Shown piece by piece: positions 30,190-42,027 of a stretch of 64,000 nt of DNA. The DNA lies in contig JASPKZ010003434.1 of NCBI GenBank assembly GCA_030220185.1, positions 186,001 through 250,000 of the forward strand. The letters are read 5' to 3'. Source of the DNA: Diploptera punctata. Lineage: Eukaryota > Arthropoda > Insecta > Blattodea > Blaberidae. The translations under genes and the position numbers were made by a program. The notes under the pieces are model-generated. The model ran no database searches. It was not told the origin of the DNA and saw only the letters and a list, made by a program, of their open reading frames with translations. Position 1 is the stretch's first letter; each line of letters starts with the position of its first letter.

Positions 30190-30735
30190 GAGATGTACAG
30201 ATAAAATTGCAATGGCAAATAATTCAACTAAAACATTACATGGAATAATTTGGAACAAAAATATCACAAAGGAAACTAAAATGAAAATTTATAAGAGCAT
30301 AATTCAGAATATTTTGTCATATGGAAATGAAACTTGGTCTTTGACGGAAGTACAAAAAAATAAAATTAGAACAGTTGAATTTGATTATTTTAGAAGAAGC
30401 CTCCAAAAAACAAGACAGGATAAAATAAGAAATGAATTCCTTTGGAGAGAAATGAACGTCACCACATCTGTTGTTAAGAGGATTGAAAATCAAATGCTTA
30501 AATGGTATGGCCATGTACAAAGAATGGAAAATGAAAGATGACCAAAAAAATATACCAATGGTCACCCCCTGGAAGAAATAAACGTGGCAGACCAAGATGG
30601 AAATGGAAAACCTACGTCAGAACAATAATGGAGGATAGGAATTTGGAAGAGGGAGATTGGAATGATAGAGATAAATGGAAACTGAAGACGGCAAAACTAT
30701 AAGTGGAGGAAAGCCGAAGAAGAAGAAGAAATTAA
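30190..30735 (+). mobile_element. LINE 3' fragment with GAA tail
   Basis: Frame 30212-30541 encodes the C-terminal block of a LINE: YGNETWSLTEVQKNKIRTVE, KWYGHVQRMENER, followed after a stop by RGRPRWKWKTYVR-like sequence. It ends in (GAA)n at 30714-30731. Confidence 0.78.
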
Positions 30736-31183
30736 CAAGTGAATTATGAACTGCAACATTTAGAAGGCTTCAGAATAATCATATGTACAAATTTGTATCT
30801 TCCTTCCTCTCTAATAAATGTGACAATAAATTCTGATCTTTCAAGTCAACTGACCCATAAGCTTGAAATCGCAGAAGATTGAAATGACAGACACATCCTT
30901 TTTATCCTTCCAGTTTAGAACCATTACCATAATCTGAGTGTTGGGCAATGATCTCTCCTTTTATTTTATTTTATTTTTTTCAATTTTGCTTTCTACACCT
31001 CAGATAGTACTTTTTTTGTTTTCTATTTAGACCCAATGTACTGGCTACAATTAGTCCCTTGTGTACTCGTATTTAAAAATGCAACAAGATCAAGAGAATT
31101 GTAGCAATTATCCATCTACAAATTATTTCCTTTGTAGAACATACCTTCCATTGGTTTCACAACAATATATAAAGTTTTTGTAA

Positions 31184-31440
31184 ATTAATGAGTCATTTTT
31201 TACATCTTACCTCATATTTCATGTTTTCTTTAAACACGGGAACTAGTTTTCAAGAGAAACATCTCTCTCATTTTCAACCGACATTATGAGTCATAATGTC
31301 ATAATGTCGGTTGAAAATGAGAGAGATGTTTCTCTTGAAAACTAGTTCCATGTTTAAAGAAAACATGAAATATGAGGTAAGATGTAAAAATGACTAATTA
31401 ATTTATGAATTAAGAACCTCATAATGTTATTTCCCATATT
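31184..31440. repeat. PLE hairpin, about 105-bp arms
   Basis: Arms 31184-31289 and 31299-31403 around spacer GTCATAATG, differing by a T-run indel and a C/T change. The sequence is the same as the 3' end of the PLE at 840-960. GAAA followed by palindromic ACTAGT and UUC resembles the second half of a hammerhead, but the CUGANGA part is not intact. The terminal motif AACCTCATAATGTTATTTCC follows at 31414. Confidence 0.85.
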
Positions 31441-31473
31441 TAATGAATACAAAGTTTTGTTTGTTCCTCCATA

Positions 31474-33024
31474 TTACACTGCTCAAAACAATTAGAGGAA
31501 CACTTGTAGTAAATTCAATAAGTAATTGTTTTTTAAAGCTGTGATGCTGAAAGTTGGACAATATGTAAATTGAATTATTAATTTTATCATTGGATACAAA
31601 TTTTAAAGATCCATGGCCTAAATACAGAGAAATTACCTCAAATAACAAATATAGAGACATTTTTTATTTTGGAAGGCACTGGCCACTTCTAATTGGTCAG
31701 CTTCCTGATGTTGCTATAGTGACAAATGTTGATTATTGCCTTGTTTATTGAAGTCTCTGACAAAATGAGGCATTTAAATGAGTTTGAAGTGTATCATGCT
31801 CTACATCTTTTACGACAAGGTCAATCTCTGCGACAAGTGGCTAGAGAGCTTGGGGTTTCTCCTTCCGTGGTGTCCAGGTTACACAACAGGCACAGAGAGA
31901 CAGGTCAGTATTGTAGAAGATGTGGCCAGGGCCGTAAATTTAAAACAAGCCCCCAGGATGACAGATACGTTGTTCTTTCTGCTCTTCGACAGCGTACAAA
32001 AACTGCAAAAGACCTGCAGAATGACCTTCATATGGCTTCCGGAATCCGGGTTTCAGACCAAACCATAAGGAACAGATTAAGGAAAGAGAATATTCGTCCA
32101 AAAAGGCCTGTTAAAAAACCATGCTTAACAAATGGGCATAAGGCAGCAAGACGTACATATGCTGAAAACCATGGTGATTGGAACCTGAACCAGTGGGAGT
32201 CTGTGCTCTTCTCGGACGAATCCAGGTATCGTCTTACATGTTGTGATGGTCGATTGAGGATGTGGGGACGGCCAGGAGAAAGATTTTCTGCAGAGGCTGT
32301 ACAGGAAATTCATAGATTCGGAGGAGGTTCCATAATGGTGTGGGCCGGAGTTAATGTACAACAATCGTATGGACCTTGTACTTGTTCCCCAGCGACTGAA
32401 TGCTGTCCGGTATATCGAGCACATTCTGGAAGAGCATGTAGTACCTGCTGCCATTGGAGTAGGCCCTGGATTTCTGTTTATGCAGGATAATGCCAGGGCA
32501 CATTCTGCAGCTGTCACCAGGGATTTCCTGAGGAGGAATGAAATTGAGGTAATGGAGTGGCCAGCGGTCAGCCCAGACCTCAACCCTATTGAACACTTGT
32601 GGGATCTTCTAAACAGGAAGGTCAGGAACCGACATCAAGCTCCACAAACTTTGCAGCAACTTGGAGATGCTCTGAAGGAGGAATGGGAGAATATCCCGCA
32701 AGAGGAAATCCAGAATCTTATTGGGAGCATACCACGAAAGTGCCAAATTGTCATGGAATGTCGTGGAGACCATACACGATACTAACTCTGTATAACGAGT
32801 GTTTAACTTTGAAAAATAAGCACAAGATTCAATTGCTTACATAGCGGAATTATTTGAAAAGTTAATTGTCAGCATTATTCATTTGTTTTTACTGACATGA
32901 GCAATAAATAAATAAATAAATAACCACAAATAATGTACTTTATTAATTTCATGTTTGTACCTTTATCCAATGAAAAAATATTTGCATATTTCATAGTGTT
33001 CCTCTAATTTGTTTTGAGCAGTGT
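31474..33024 (+). mobile_element. Tc1-family DNA transposon, almost complete
   Basis: TIRs CACTGCTCAAAACAATTAGA (31474) and the complement of TAATTTGTTTTGAGCAGTG (ending 33024), extended by GGAACAC on both ends, with TA on both sides. The single gene inside has one frameshift. This is the best preserved DNA transposon in the window. Confidence 0.93.
31765..32785 (+). pseudogene. Tc1 transposase, one frameshift
   Basis: The start MRHLNEFEVYHALHLLRQGQ leads a paired-like domain (two HTH motifs, residues 1-110). The catalytic core follows: first Asp in FSDESRY, second in MQDNARAH, Glu in NPIEHLWD, with 34 residues between the last two (DD34E, the Tc1 signature). A one-base change of frame near 32350-32356, after GGGSIMVWAGV, puts the second half in another frame. 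Otherwise the protein is full length (about 340 residues). TIRs and TA duplications frame it. Confidence 0.92.
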
Positions 33025-33535
33025 ATATTGAAGTTTCAACATTTGTGCCATTGTCAGTTATTTTAGAAATTTGGTAACTAGAAAGACAACCATTGAATAT
33101 ATAACTAGCAATGGTGCTGGCTCAAATACCACTAATTGAATTTTTCCAAAGACTTTTTTTTTACTCTCTGAGTCTTCATTTTATAACCAGTGTGATAAAA
33201 TTAATGCCCTAAAGTTTTAAAACTTTTTTTTGTAAAAATAACATTATAGTTAATCAAAAGATGGGAGAGAGAAAGCACTTTTAAAATTAATATGTGCAAC
33301 ACATATCCCATATGTCAGACTGCCACAGAGATGGTTAATAGCTGACACATATGGTTTATGACAAATCTGACTGAGAGGTTAATACTTTGAATGTTCCAAA
33401 TCAATGCTATTGTGACACATTGTTATACTAGCCTTTGAATTTCACGGGCAGTGGCAAGAGTCATTACTGGCTTTTTATAGTAAAAAAAGGATTCATGAGC
33501 TGTTGACTCATGAATTGGACGGCCCGCGTAGAATG
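33025..33535. other. unannotated intron DNA
   Basis: No gene or repeat family recognised. Confidence 0.4.
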
Positions 33536-33539
33536 TTAT

Positions 33540-33795
33540 ATATATGTAATAAGAACAGTTAAGGCTCCTAGACTGTGATTGGCAGGACATGTGACACAAA
33601 TGAGGAATGAAAGAGGGCATGAAACTTGAGAATACATCAGTATGCAGGCTTATAATGAGATGGGAGAATACTATTAACAATGATTACATTAAATTATATA
33701 AGATATGATTGGGAAACATTAGCTTAGGGTAAGGATGTATGGAGAGCTTATGTAAGCATGGCCATGGACCTACAGGCTCGATAGTGCTAATTAGT
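33540..33795 (+). mobile_element. RTE 3' fragment, strongly diverged
   Basis: AATAAGAACAGTTAAGGCTC, GGCAGGACATG and GATTGGGAAACATTAGCTTA follow the order of the RTE 3' end; the terminal TCGATAGTGCTAATTAG replaces the usual tail. Confidence 0.7.
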
Positions 33796-33799
33796 TATT

Positions 33800-35085
33800 A
33801 TTTATGTTAATATTAATTCCCAAATTGAATTTTTTTTAAATGAAATAATGTAGGAACTAAGGTGCATATTCCATGCACAGTACATAGCTATAAAGTTCTT
33901 CTCTATGATTTTTACACAATGAAAATTAATCTCTTGTTGTTCCACATGATCTGTTATTTCAGCCTGAAACATAATTGAACATTATACAAATATTTTAACA
34001 TGTTTCACTGTATTATAAATTTATCGATAACAATATTTAAGTTAATATGGATTAATTTACCTTTTATGCACATTCTTAGCAAAATAATTATTTTATATAA
34101 AGCAATATATAAAAATCTTTTAGAAAAAAATTCCAAAGACAGGTATTATGAATTAGAAATATGGAAAATAGAACCTTAATATAAAATTCACTTCAAAAAA
34201 TTATGTTTCCGAAATATTTTGTGAACTGAATTTAACTTAATATTTAAACAAGAGTTTCACTTACAGTGCAGATTATGTACGTATCTAACCATTGCTCAAG
34301 AAAACACAACTTAAAACAAATTACATACAGGTTTTTTTATATACAATTGAAAATTTTTTGAAGGAAAAAAAATATATATTACATGCTCACTAATTTCTGC
34401 GTTCAGCTGTCATTTTATATTTTTGTCACTAGACATCAATTTACACTGAACAGAATTCAAAGGTTCTTTATACAAATATAGTACACCACATTCGTCTTCA
34501 TGTTGGCAATTAGCTTAACGCATGGCACATCTGCTGTAATTGTGATATTTCGAAATGAGAGGTATTCTGAAAATATAATATAGAGATTGTAATTAAAAAA
34601 TATCGTCACACTACATAAGTAGATATTATTTGGCGTATATGTTCACAATGAGAGGTTTATGTAGAAATGCAATTTAGAAATGTAGATAAAAAATCATCAC
34701 CCACATAAGTAGATAGTGTTTGACATAAAGTTAGATGGATTTGGAGTTAAGGCACATCCCATCTTTGTATTAACAAACGTTTCACAACGGTTCGTCCAAA
34801 AGAGTCTTGTGGCTGAGATAAAAAATGTACAGGATCATTGTCTCTGAATCTTAAATTCAAATAATGCACCTAATCAATGTCAAATCCTATAAAACATTAA
34901 ATAATATTATCTTACTCAAACACATTATAAATTACATACATTTAAAAAGTTCTAAAGTAAAATATTACCTGCATGCTTGATGCAACATCGAGACGTGCAC
35001 CGTATGCCCCAGAATAATTTCAACCTGAAATATTATTACATATAATAAAACTGCATCTAATGACTTTGGAATAATAATAATAATC
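33800..35085. other. AT-rich intron DNA with a small degenerate tandem duplication
   Basis: No coding similarity. Near 34600-34730 the phrase CATAAGTAGATA occurs twice about 90 bp apart within similar flanks, an old tandem duplication. Confidence 0.4.
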
Positions 35086-35089
35086 AGAG

Positions 35090-37640
35090 TTTCAAGAAGA
35101 TAATGAAGTTTTTCAAAATACAGAAATAGATTGGGAATTAACAGGAAAGGATGTACAATAATTCATAGCATTGGGAAAAAACAACAACGCAACTGGACCA
35201 GTAGGAATACATTTGGAAATGTTAAAATATGGAGGACCAAAATTAGTAAAAGTGTTGACAAAATTATATAAAAAGATTTTATATGGATAAGAAATACCAA
35301 AACAGATGAAATTAGGATACATCACTTCCATATACAAAAAAGGAGTTGGAAAATGATTCTCTATCGAGGAATTTGTGTAATGAACCCTATAATGAAAGTA
35401 TTAATAAAAATTGTGAAACAACGTGTAGAAGGAAGGTACAATTGACACTGAGGAACAATGTGGATATACTGTTGGAAGGTCCTGTAGGGGAGAGTCTGGT
35501 AGCTGCGGACGGCAGGTATCCACGGACATTCGTTAATTTTCTATTTCCTTGCTAGATGGCCATATATGGATGTTTTCACTACTTACTGGATCGATTTGTA
35601 GCACATTTTCAAATGCTTGAATTTTAATAGTTTGGCAGACAGGGTACATGTAGTGTCATGGTATTGTGGTTAGGTTCTCATTGTTGTGAAACAAGCCCAA
35701 GTTTTATATTTGAATTGCGTGCCCATTGTTGAGAAAATAAGGTAACACAATATGTTGATATTAAAAATTATATTTACTTTATATACTTTAAAAAAAAAAC
35801 ATATCTACCACAATTTATAACACGAGAATAAGTAGTTTTAGGAGATATTAAGATATTTGTTTATGACAACATTCCGGTAACACTGGACACTAGTTCTTAC
35901 GGTACCTACGGAAAGTGCTTTTATTATTTTTATTGTAATTTAGGTTATTGTTGAATCCTCAGAATGCCAAAATTTAAAGATCGGAGTGCTGAAAGAGGGT
36001 CATGGAGTGAAGTTTCGATTAAATAAGCCATAGAAGGTGTTACAGGAGGCACTGTGTCTTTTAGAGAAGTTTATTTGTTTTCAAATCCCTAAAAGTTTTC
36101 TACACGATAGAATTAAAAAAACAAAAAAGTTGTGGTGAGTTTATTTGACACCAAAACTGGGTAGGTTTGATAATACGTTTTCTGAACAATTGAAGTATGA
36201 GTTGACTCAACATGTAAGAGACGTGGATAATCATGTCATGCCACTTACTCGTAAGGAATTTCTTAAACTTGCTTATGACTTGGCCGAAAACATGAACACA
36301 CCCCATATATTTAACAAAGTTAAACAATGTGCTAGTAAAGTATATTACTACAGTTTAATGAAAAGAACCGTCAGTTATCTCTCAGAAATTCTAGTTTAAT
36401 GAGAGACGGATTTAATAAACCACGAGTGATGCGCTTCTACTTCAAGTTGGGGGAATGATGGTTCTGGATCTTCCGGTCCTTCAACCAGTTGTGAGTAAAG
36501 TACCCAAAACAATAATTATGTCTGAGGCAAGTGCATTTAAATCATTTATGTTCAATTTCTTGTCAGTCCAATAATTATACTTTACTTTTTTGAGTGTCCG
36601 GTGCTACCATCCACAAATATTATTATACAAAATTCAGTAAAAACTGTTAAATGTTTATTTTCTACAAAAAAGTATTTAAATGAGTATTGTTGATTATAAT
36701 AATGTTGTTCAAGTATTAAAGTACAGATTCTTGTAAAAATTGCTCACATCAATATGGAAGAATGAAGCCAATCAACAAATTATAAGAATGTCCGGGGCTA
36801 CCACACTTTTCCCCTTTAGATCACATTTTTACACTAATACTGTTATTGGAAAAATGTAAGGAAAAGTCAAGAATGTTCATAGATTTGGAAAAGGCATACA
36901 ATAGTGTCCCGAGGAAACTATTATGGCTAGAACTAAAAGAAGCATTAATAGACGAAAAAACAATAAAAATGTTAAAAATGATATATTTAGGAAACAGATA
37001 CCAAATTAAAATGGGAAGTAAGCTATCTAGAGTGAATATCTCACAGCAGAACTAGAGAATGAAGATAAATTGCAATGTGAAAATGTGGAAATTAAAAAAG
37101 TTGAAAAATACAAATATTTAGGATCAATTTTAGAATCAGATGGGAAAAGTTGTATTGAAATTGAGAAAAGAATTAGTGAAAGAAGAAAATAAATTGGATT
37201 GTGCAATTCAGTGATATGAGGTAAAAATATTATTAAAAAACCAAGACGCTCATATTTAAATCAGTAGTACAAAGTGCTATGCTGAATGGTGCAGAGACCT
37301 GGACTTTAGGTAGACAGCAAGCAAAAAAATTATTGGCAACAAAGATGGATTTTTGGTGAAGGGCATGAAGAAAATCAAGAAAGGAGAACATTCGGAACCA
37401 AAAAATTAGAGAAATATTGAATGTTAATGTTATAGAAGTAATAGAAGAATGAAGATTGGAATGCTGAAGGCAGGAGGAGGACAGGGAAACTCAGGGAACA
37501 GTGGATGGATGAAGTGAGAAGAAACATGAGTAGAGACCTCAAAGAAGAAGATACTGAGAATAGAAATATGTCATGGAGCAAAATACGAGTACATTTGTAC
37601 TGAAGGGTATCTACTGTAATGAAGAGAAAGTCCTTAATAA
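35090..37640 (+). mobile_element. LINE (RT-bearing), split by a pogo-like element
   Basis: 35100-35488 gives FIALGKNNNATGPVGIHLEM, LYKKILYG, then EEQCGYTVGRSC of the RT. After the inserted element the same RT resumes at 36818 with EKCKEKSRMFIDLEKAYNSV (palm) and continues to the C-terminal YKYLGSILESDGK at 37110 and LREQWMDEVRR near 37500. Stops are common. Its 3' end has a short AATAAT stretch. Confidence 0.8.
35489..36817 (+). mobile_element. pogo-like element, catalytic domain deleted
   Basis: TIRs GGGGAGAGTCTGGTAGC and the complement of GGCTACCACACTTTTCCCC, with TA on both sides. A start at 35964 gives MPKFKDRSA and a psq-type HTH region. Frame 36145-36399 encodes FDNTFSEQLKYELTQHVRDV, then PLTRKEFLKLAYDLAENMN, the CENP-B-type DNA-binding region. 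No DDD core follows. Its insertion splits the LINE RT exactly after GRSC. Confidence 0.83.
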
Positions 37641-38758
37641 AAATACTAATAATAATGAGGGTTGCCTAGTTATACCCATAGGCTCATGGGTAGATGATAG
37701 ATGGTACTCTCTACCCACCTGGATATTTAAATATGCCCTCAGGGATAGGGTTGTACTCCCAATGACACTGGTCTACTTACGAGACTAAGCTGCTGTTGAT
37801 CAGTGGAGAATTTCACTGGATGCACAACAACGTCCACTCTTGTTTACTGGACTTAATTCTATTTGAATGACCTGAAAAACAAAAAAGGCATCATGTCAGC
37901 ACAACACACAACAAAACAAACTAATATAGGATTCAGCCATGATCCACAAGACTCTATTGGACAAAATGTGGAACTTTTGTGAGCTAAGAATTGGCATATA
38001 CCTTAACTACAACTTCATCCAATTTTACGCCAAATAATATCTGCATATGTGGAGTGATGATTTTTTATTTACATATCTATATTGCATTTCTAGAAACCCT
38101 CTTATGTTTATGTATCACAGTATGTCAAAATGAGAATGAAGGTGTTACTACATTGTTTGGTACCATTTCTCCTCAAGAGTAAACAATTCCAAGTGACAGA
38201 AAACTAGCGAAAAATGGTAACTGCATACAGAATTAAATCCCATGTCATATTTTTCTCTTTCTTAAATACATTTTCAAACAACATGTATGTTATTTTGTTT
38301 GAAGTTGTGTTTTCTTCAGCAATGGTTCTGCAAGTAAAAAAATATATGTATATTAAATTATTTTAATATTTGAATTGATGTAGAATAACCTGTTTTCATC
38401 TTAAAATTCAAACAATCAACTTATGCATTGTGTAATGAAATCATCCACTTTGTTTCATTCATCCAGGCTACAATATTCTTACCAAACAGTTGCTCTGCAG
38501 TTTTCCCTCCTCATGTAATTATTTTATATACCTATAGTGCTGGGATTATTAGAATAACTTCTATCACTATTATTTTTGTTCTCACCACCTTCGCTTTGTA
38601 TTTCTTCATTGCATCAAAATTATTTTCGAATGTAGTTTCCTAGAAATATAAAAGTTTATAACTGATTAGTACATTTTCACAGTTAAGGTGGTAATTGTAT
38701 AATTTCTTCTTCCTATATATGCAAAATATCAACATCAAATTATGGACATTTTGATGAA
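37641..38758. other. unannotated intron DNA
   Basis: No similarity recognised. Short frames at 37573, 37991 and 38428 lack family or codon support. Confidence 0.4.
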
Positions 38759-38943
38759 CTTGCAACAGTATCAACTTTTATAACATTCATGATGTGTTCC
38801 ATTGAGGTATTATCAAAATTAATATAAAATTACGGAATATTCACCTGAAAGGTCCGTCTCCTCAACTTAATTTATTATTTAACTGTAGCACTTTCGGGAC
38901 TTGTCCCATCATTGGCAGGATTCAAAACTGGTGTTTCACTGAA

Positions 38944-39786
38944 TCTATACAACAATAAACTAGAAATCAGTATCTACCGGAAACCTACAAACAATGCTCT
39001 GGCTATAAACAAAAAATCTATACACCCTTTTCAACAGGAAATTAGTACATTTAATAGCTTAGTCAGTAGAATGTTGAAACTCCCATTAAGCAAAGAAAAG
39101 TATACCATGAACTCAACTACATTAAATATATGGCAAAAACCAATGGCTATAATGAAGAATTCATAGATAAGCTCATAAATAAACAAAAAAGGAAGAACAA
39201 TATAACCAACATAACTAAACTAGAAAAAGAATCTGACAACAACAACAAAACATGGATAACACTTACATACACAGGAAAAGAAACGACAAAATTAGCCAAT
39301 ACACTAAAGAAAGCCGATAAAAACGTAAAAATAGCATACAGAACCAATAACAAATTAAACAACATAATAAACAATAACATTGAAGAAAATAACATTTTCA
39401 ACAGCAAAGGAGTTTATAAGGACTGCAACAAATTGTATATACTCGTATGTAGGACAAACAGGAGTTTTAACATCAGATTCAAAGAACATTTTCGAGACTT
39501 CATTCACGCAGAAGGAAAATCAAGCTATGCAAAACACGTTATCCATGAAGGACATCGCATGTTAAATATTGAAAACACCCTAACAGTAATGCACAGAGAA
39601 AATAATCTAGCTAAGATAAACGTACTCGAAGAGATGGAAATCATGAAAGCATCTCTCAACAACGACAGCCTGATAAACGAAAACGAACCCAATACATGCA
39701 ACCCCCTCTACCAGATCTTCAGTGAAACACCAGTTTTGAATCCTACCGATGATGGGACAAGTCCCGAAAGCGCTACAGTTAAATAA
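38944..39786 (+). pseudogene. PLE GIY-YIG ORF, mutated copy
   Basis: About 90 percent similar to the 287-codon ORF at 29233. A frameshift near 39100 splits it. Relative to the intact copy, the LTCK residues are deleted (losing the first Cys of CxxC) and YIGRTNR has become YILVCRTNR, which destroys the YIG motif. The endonuclease is therefore dead. Confidence 0.85.
39742..39778 (+). ncRNA. hammerhead-like sequence, decayed
   Basis: Same as 30052-30088 except that G before the core is A (CTACCGATGA), which breaks stem I. The antisense partner at 38882-38918 has CCAATGA in the core. Confidence 0.5.
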
Positions 39787-39984
39787 TTAATTAAGTTGAG
39801 GAGACGGACCTTTCAGGTGAATATTCCATAATTTTATATTAATTTTGCAATAGTAACAAACAGAAATAAATTATTCACAGGATCAACTCTGGAAAGGCAT
39901 GATATAGGCTGCATTATGTATGACGGAGACTCTTGTCTCGAATTCTCTCAGAAATGTTAAATTAATTATATATAAAAGACGAGC

Positions 39985-40143
39985 ATCACGGGCTTAATGG
40001 TCAGCGTTCCTGACTATTGTCCACGAGGTCCCGGTTCGATTCCCGGTCAAAATATATTAATTTTTCCTTAAAGGGAATTATTCCTGTGGTTGCCCGTGGT
40101 CTGGAACTTAGGTTCAGTTTAGGTTAAGAACTCTCCTAGCGCT

Positions 40144-40190
<47 letters not shown>

Positions 40191-40340
40191 TTACACCCAT
40201 AATACCATCGTGGTAACGTAACTCCGCCTTCCAGGTGCCCAAACCTAAGAAATGGATTACAATTCAGCCAATACCAGGGCGAAAGCCAGAAATGTCATAA
40301 AAGACAACCTGGTAACATTACACAACTATATATATATAAT
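39985..40340 (+). mobile_element. tRNA-derived SINE, head H5 with tail B
   Basis: Head GCATCACGGGCTTAATGGTC with B-box GGTTCGATTCCCGG. The rest is tail B (AAGAACTCTCCTAGCGC, an ATT microsatellite at 40145-40190, GGTAACGTAACTCCGCCTTC, GACAACCTGGTAACATTA). The head differs from H1 while the tail is shared. Confidence 0.8.
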
Positions 40341-40439
40341 GTGGCGATTCTTCAAGCTACGTATTAAAAAGATGCGAAACAGATATCTTTGTTTAATACG
40401 AATACATAAGAAAAAGTGGGTATTTGAGAATAAAGAGTA

Positions 40440-40695
40440 GCCTATATGAAGATAGGAGTTAAGTTTCGCAGACTCCGATGGGCAGGACATTTGGGACGTT
40501 TTAAAAATGGACGAAAGGAATGGAAACTTACCATAGGAAAAACAAAGTGGAAATCATTCAGTAGGCAGGCCAAGACTGGGGTGGGTTAATTTACATCTGA
40601 AGGAAGTAAATTACAGAGGGAGTATTATGTCAGTATATAGATGTATGGAGAGCTTATGTTTGCGCTGCAATGGATTCGATAGTGCCAGTGGTAAA
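40440..40695 (+). mobile_element. RTE 3' fragment, diverged
   Basis: TTAAGTTTCGCAGACTCCGA, TGGGCAGGACAT and GATTCGATAGTGCCAGTG identify the RTE end. Several internal deletions. Confidence 0.72.
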
Positions 40696-40699
40696 TAAA

Positions 40700-41268
40700 A
40701 CTTTGGAATTAATAATTTTCCTTTTGTGTTTTTCATCGTAGAAGTTTTCCAAGTAGACGTGGGTGGCTAAATTTTTGTAAATTAGTTTTGTGGAATTTGC
40801 ATTAGGCTTGGACATATTCCTCCCCTGTCATACACATAGTCACCATTTATAAGAGAGAAGTTGAATCATCATGTTTAGGAATGGACTGATGACCAAACAT
40901 TTGAAATTTATATTTTGTGCTGCAAAGTATCTCGAAGCTTCGCTCTATGCATGAGTCTTAAGATTCCTTCCCAAGAGAATTATACATACGGTTTTGGGAA
41001 TATATTAAGTTGGATACACAAAATGAAATTCGGAACGATACTAAATATCGTAAAAGGTAATAGATTGTACACACTTTCAGAATAGAACCAAGCAGTATGT
41101 CAAAATATGTTTTGGAATGGAAATCCACAAGGGTCGTCCATGAAAAATGGAAAACAAGAATTACATGGCACAGCACAATAATAACATAAATTGATCAACA
41201 AGGAAAATGTTGGAATGTAGCCAAGAATTTAGCAAAACAAAATCCAATGTCATGCTAGTACTAACAAA
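40700..41268. other. unannotated intron DNA
   Basis: No gene or repeat recognised. Confidence 0.4.
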
Positions 41269-41271
41269 GAA

Positions 41272-41690
41272 TCTGTCAACCATCACATGCCGAAATCTAC
41301 CTTGTAATTTATTCCAGAGAAGGGTTATGATGTACCAAGGCCGTGTCTAGATAATTATCTGCCGTTTTTAACTGAAAGGTATTGAAATGCAGCGCCAGAT
41401 CGCTCATTTAAACTATAGGGAAGTAATAGAATTCGTGAATTGGTAGATTACGAGATAACCCTCACTACCTGCCGTCTGCACCGCGTCCCACCTCATTTCA
41501 CTAAACTCTTACCCGAGTCCTTCTGCTCCTCCAGTGGGTTGCCACTGCTGTATTCTAGCTTCGATTTCTCAGCATTGCAGTTAAAAACGGAAGATATTTT
41601 TTTGGACATGGTCTTGGTACATCGCAACATTTATCTAGGAGAAATTGCAAGGTGGGTTTCGGCATGCAATTGTTGACAGTTGACTTGCTA
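41272..41690. mobile_element. fold-back MITE, second copy
   Basis: Ends CTGTCAACCATCACATGCCG and the complement of CGGCATGCAATTGTTGACAG. The inner arm blocks (CCAAGGCCGTGTCTAGATAA, TCTGCCGTTTTTAACTG) match 13811-14215. The middle differs and is richer in GC. Confidence 0.78.
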
Positions 41691-42027
41691 GTTGGATGAA
41701 TGTAGAAATTTCATGGTTGTAGAAAGTATCAAGGGAGGGACATGTAAATGCTCCAATATTACTTATCTTTCTGCTATAGCTAATAAAAATAGACCCTCCC
41801 ACATAATTTAAGACGAAAGGTATTTTTCTGCTTTCAAAATTATCCATCATACTGATAAAAGTAATTAACTACGGAGAATAAGAAGTGTGCAGATGCTATT
41901 ATGAACGTTACCTGGATTCAGAAACTTAAAAGTAGGGTAGGACGGGGCATGTTCTGACAGGGGTAATTTGTGACACTCTAATTATTTCGGCTGATAACAT
42001 TCCTATCCATCCCGCCAGTGTGTAGAG

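Larger units (their letters stand above)
38760..39855 (+). mobile_element. PLE inverted unit, left arm trimmed, own target duplication
   Basis: TTGCAACAGTA (38760-38770) and TTGCAATAGTA (39845-39855) border the same unit as 28221-30162: the same leader (TCAACTTTTATAACATTCAT), then a left arm shortened to about 124 bp (38818-38941), joined directly to the right-arm copy. The two ends still form a 124-bp hairpin. Confidence 0.9.

Noticed and set aside
32125..32583. Minus-strand 152-codon frame and overlapping frames
   Set aside because: Antisense shadow of the Tc1 transposase, which explains the codon pattern.
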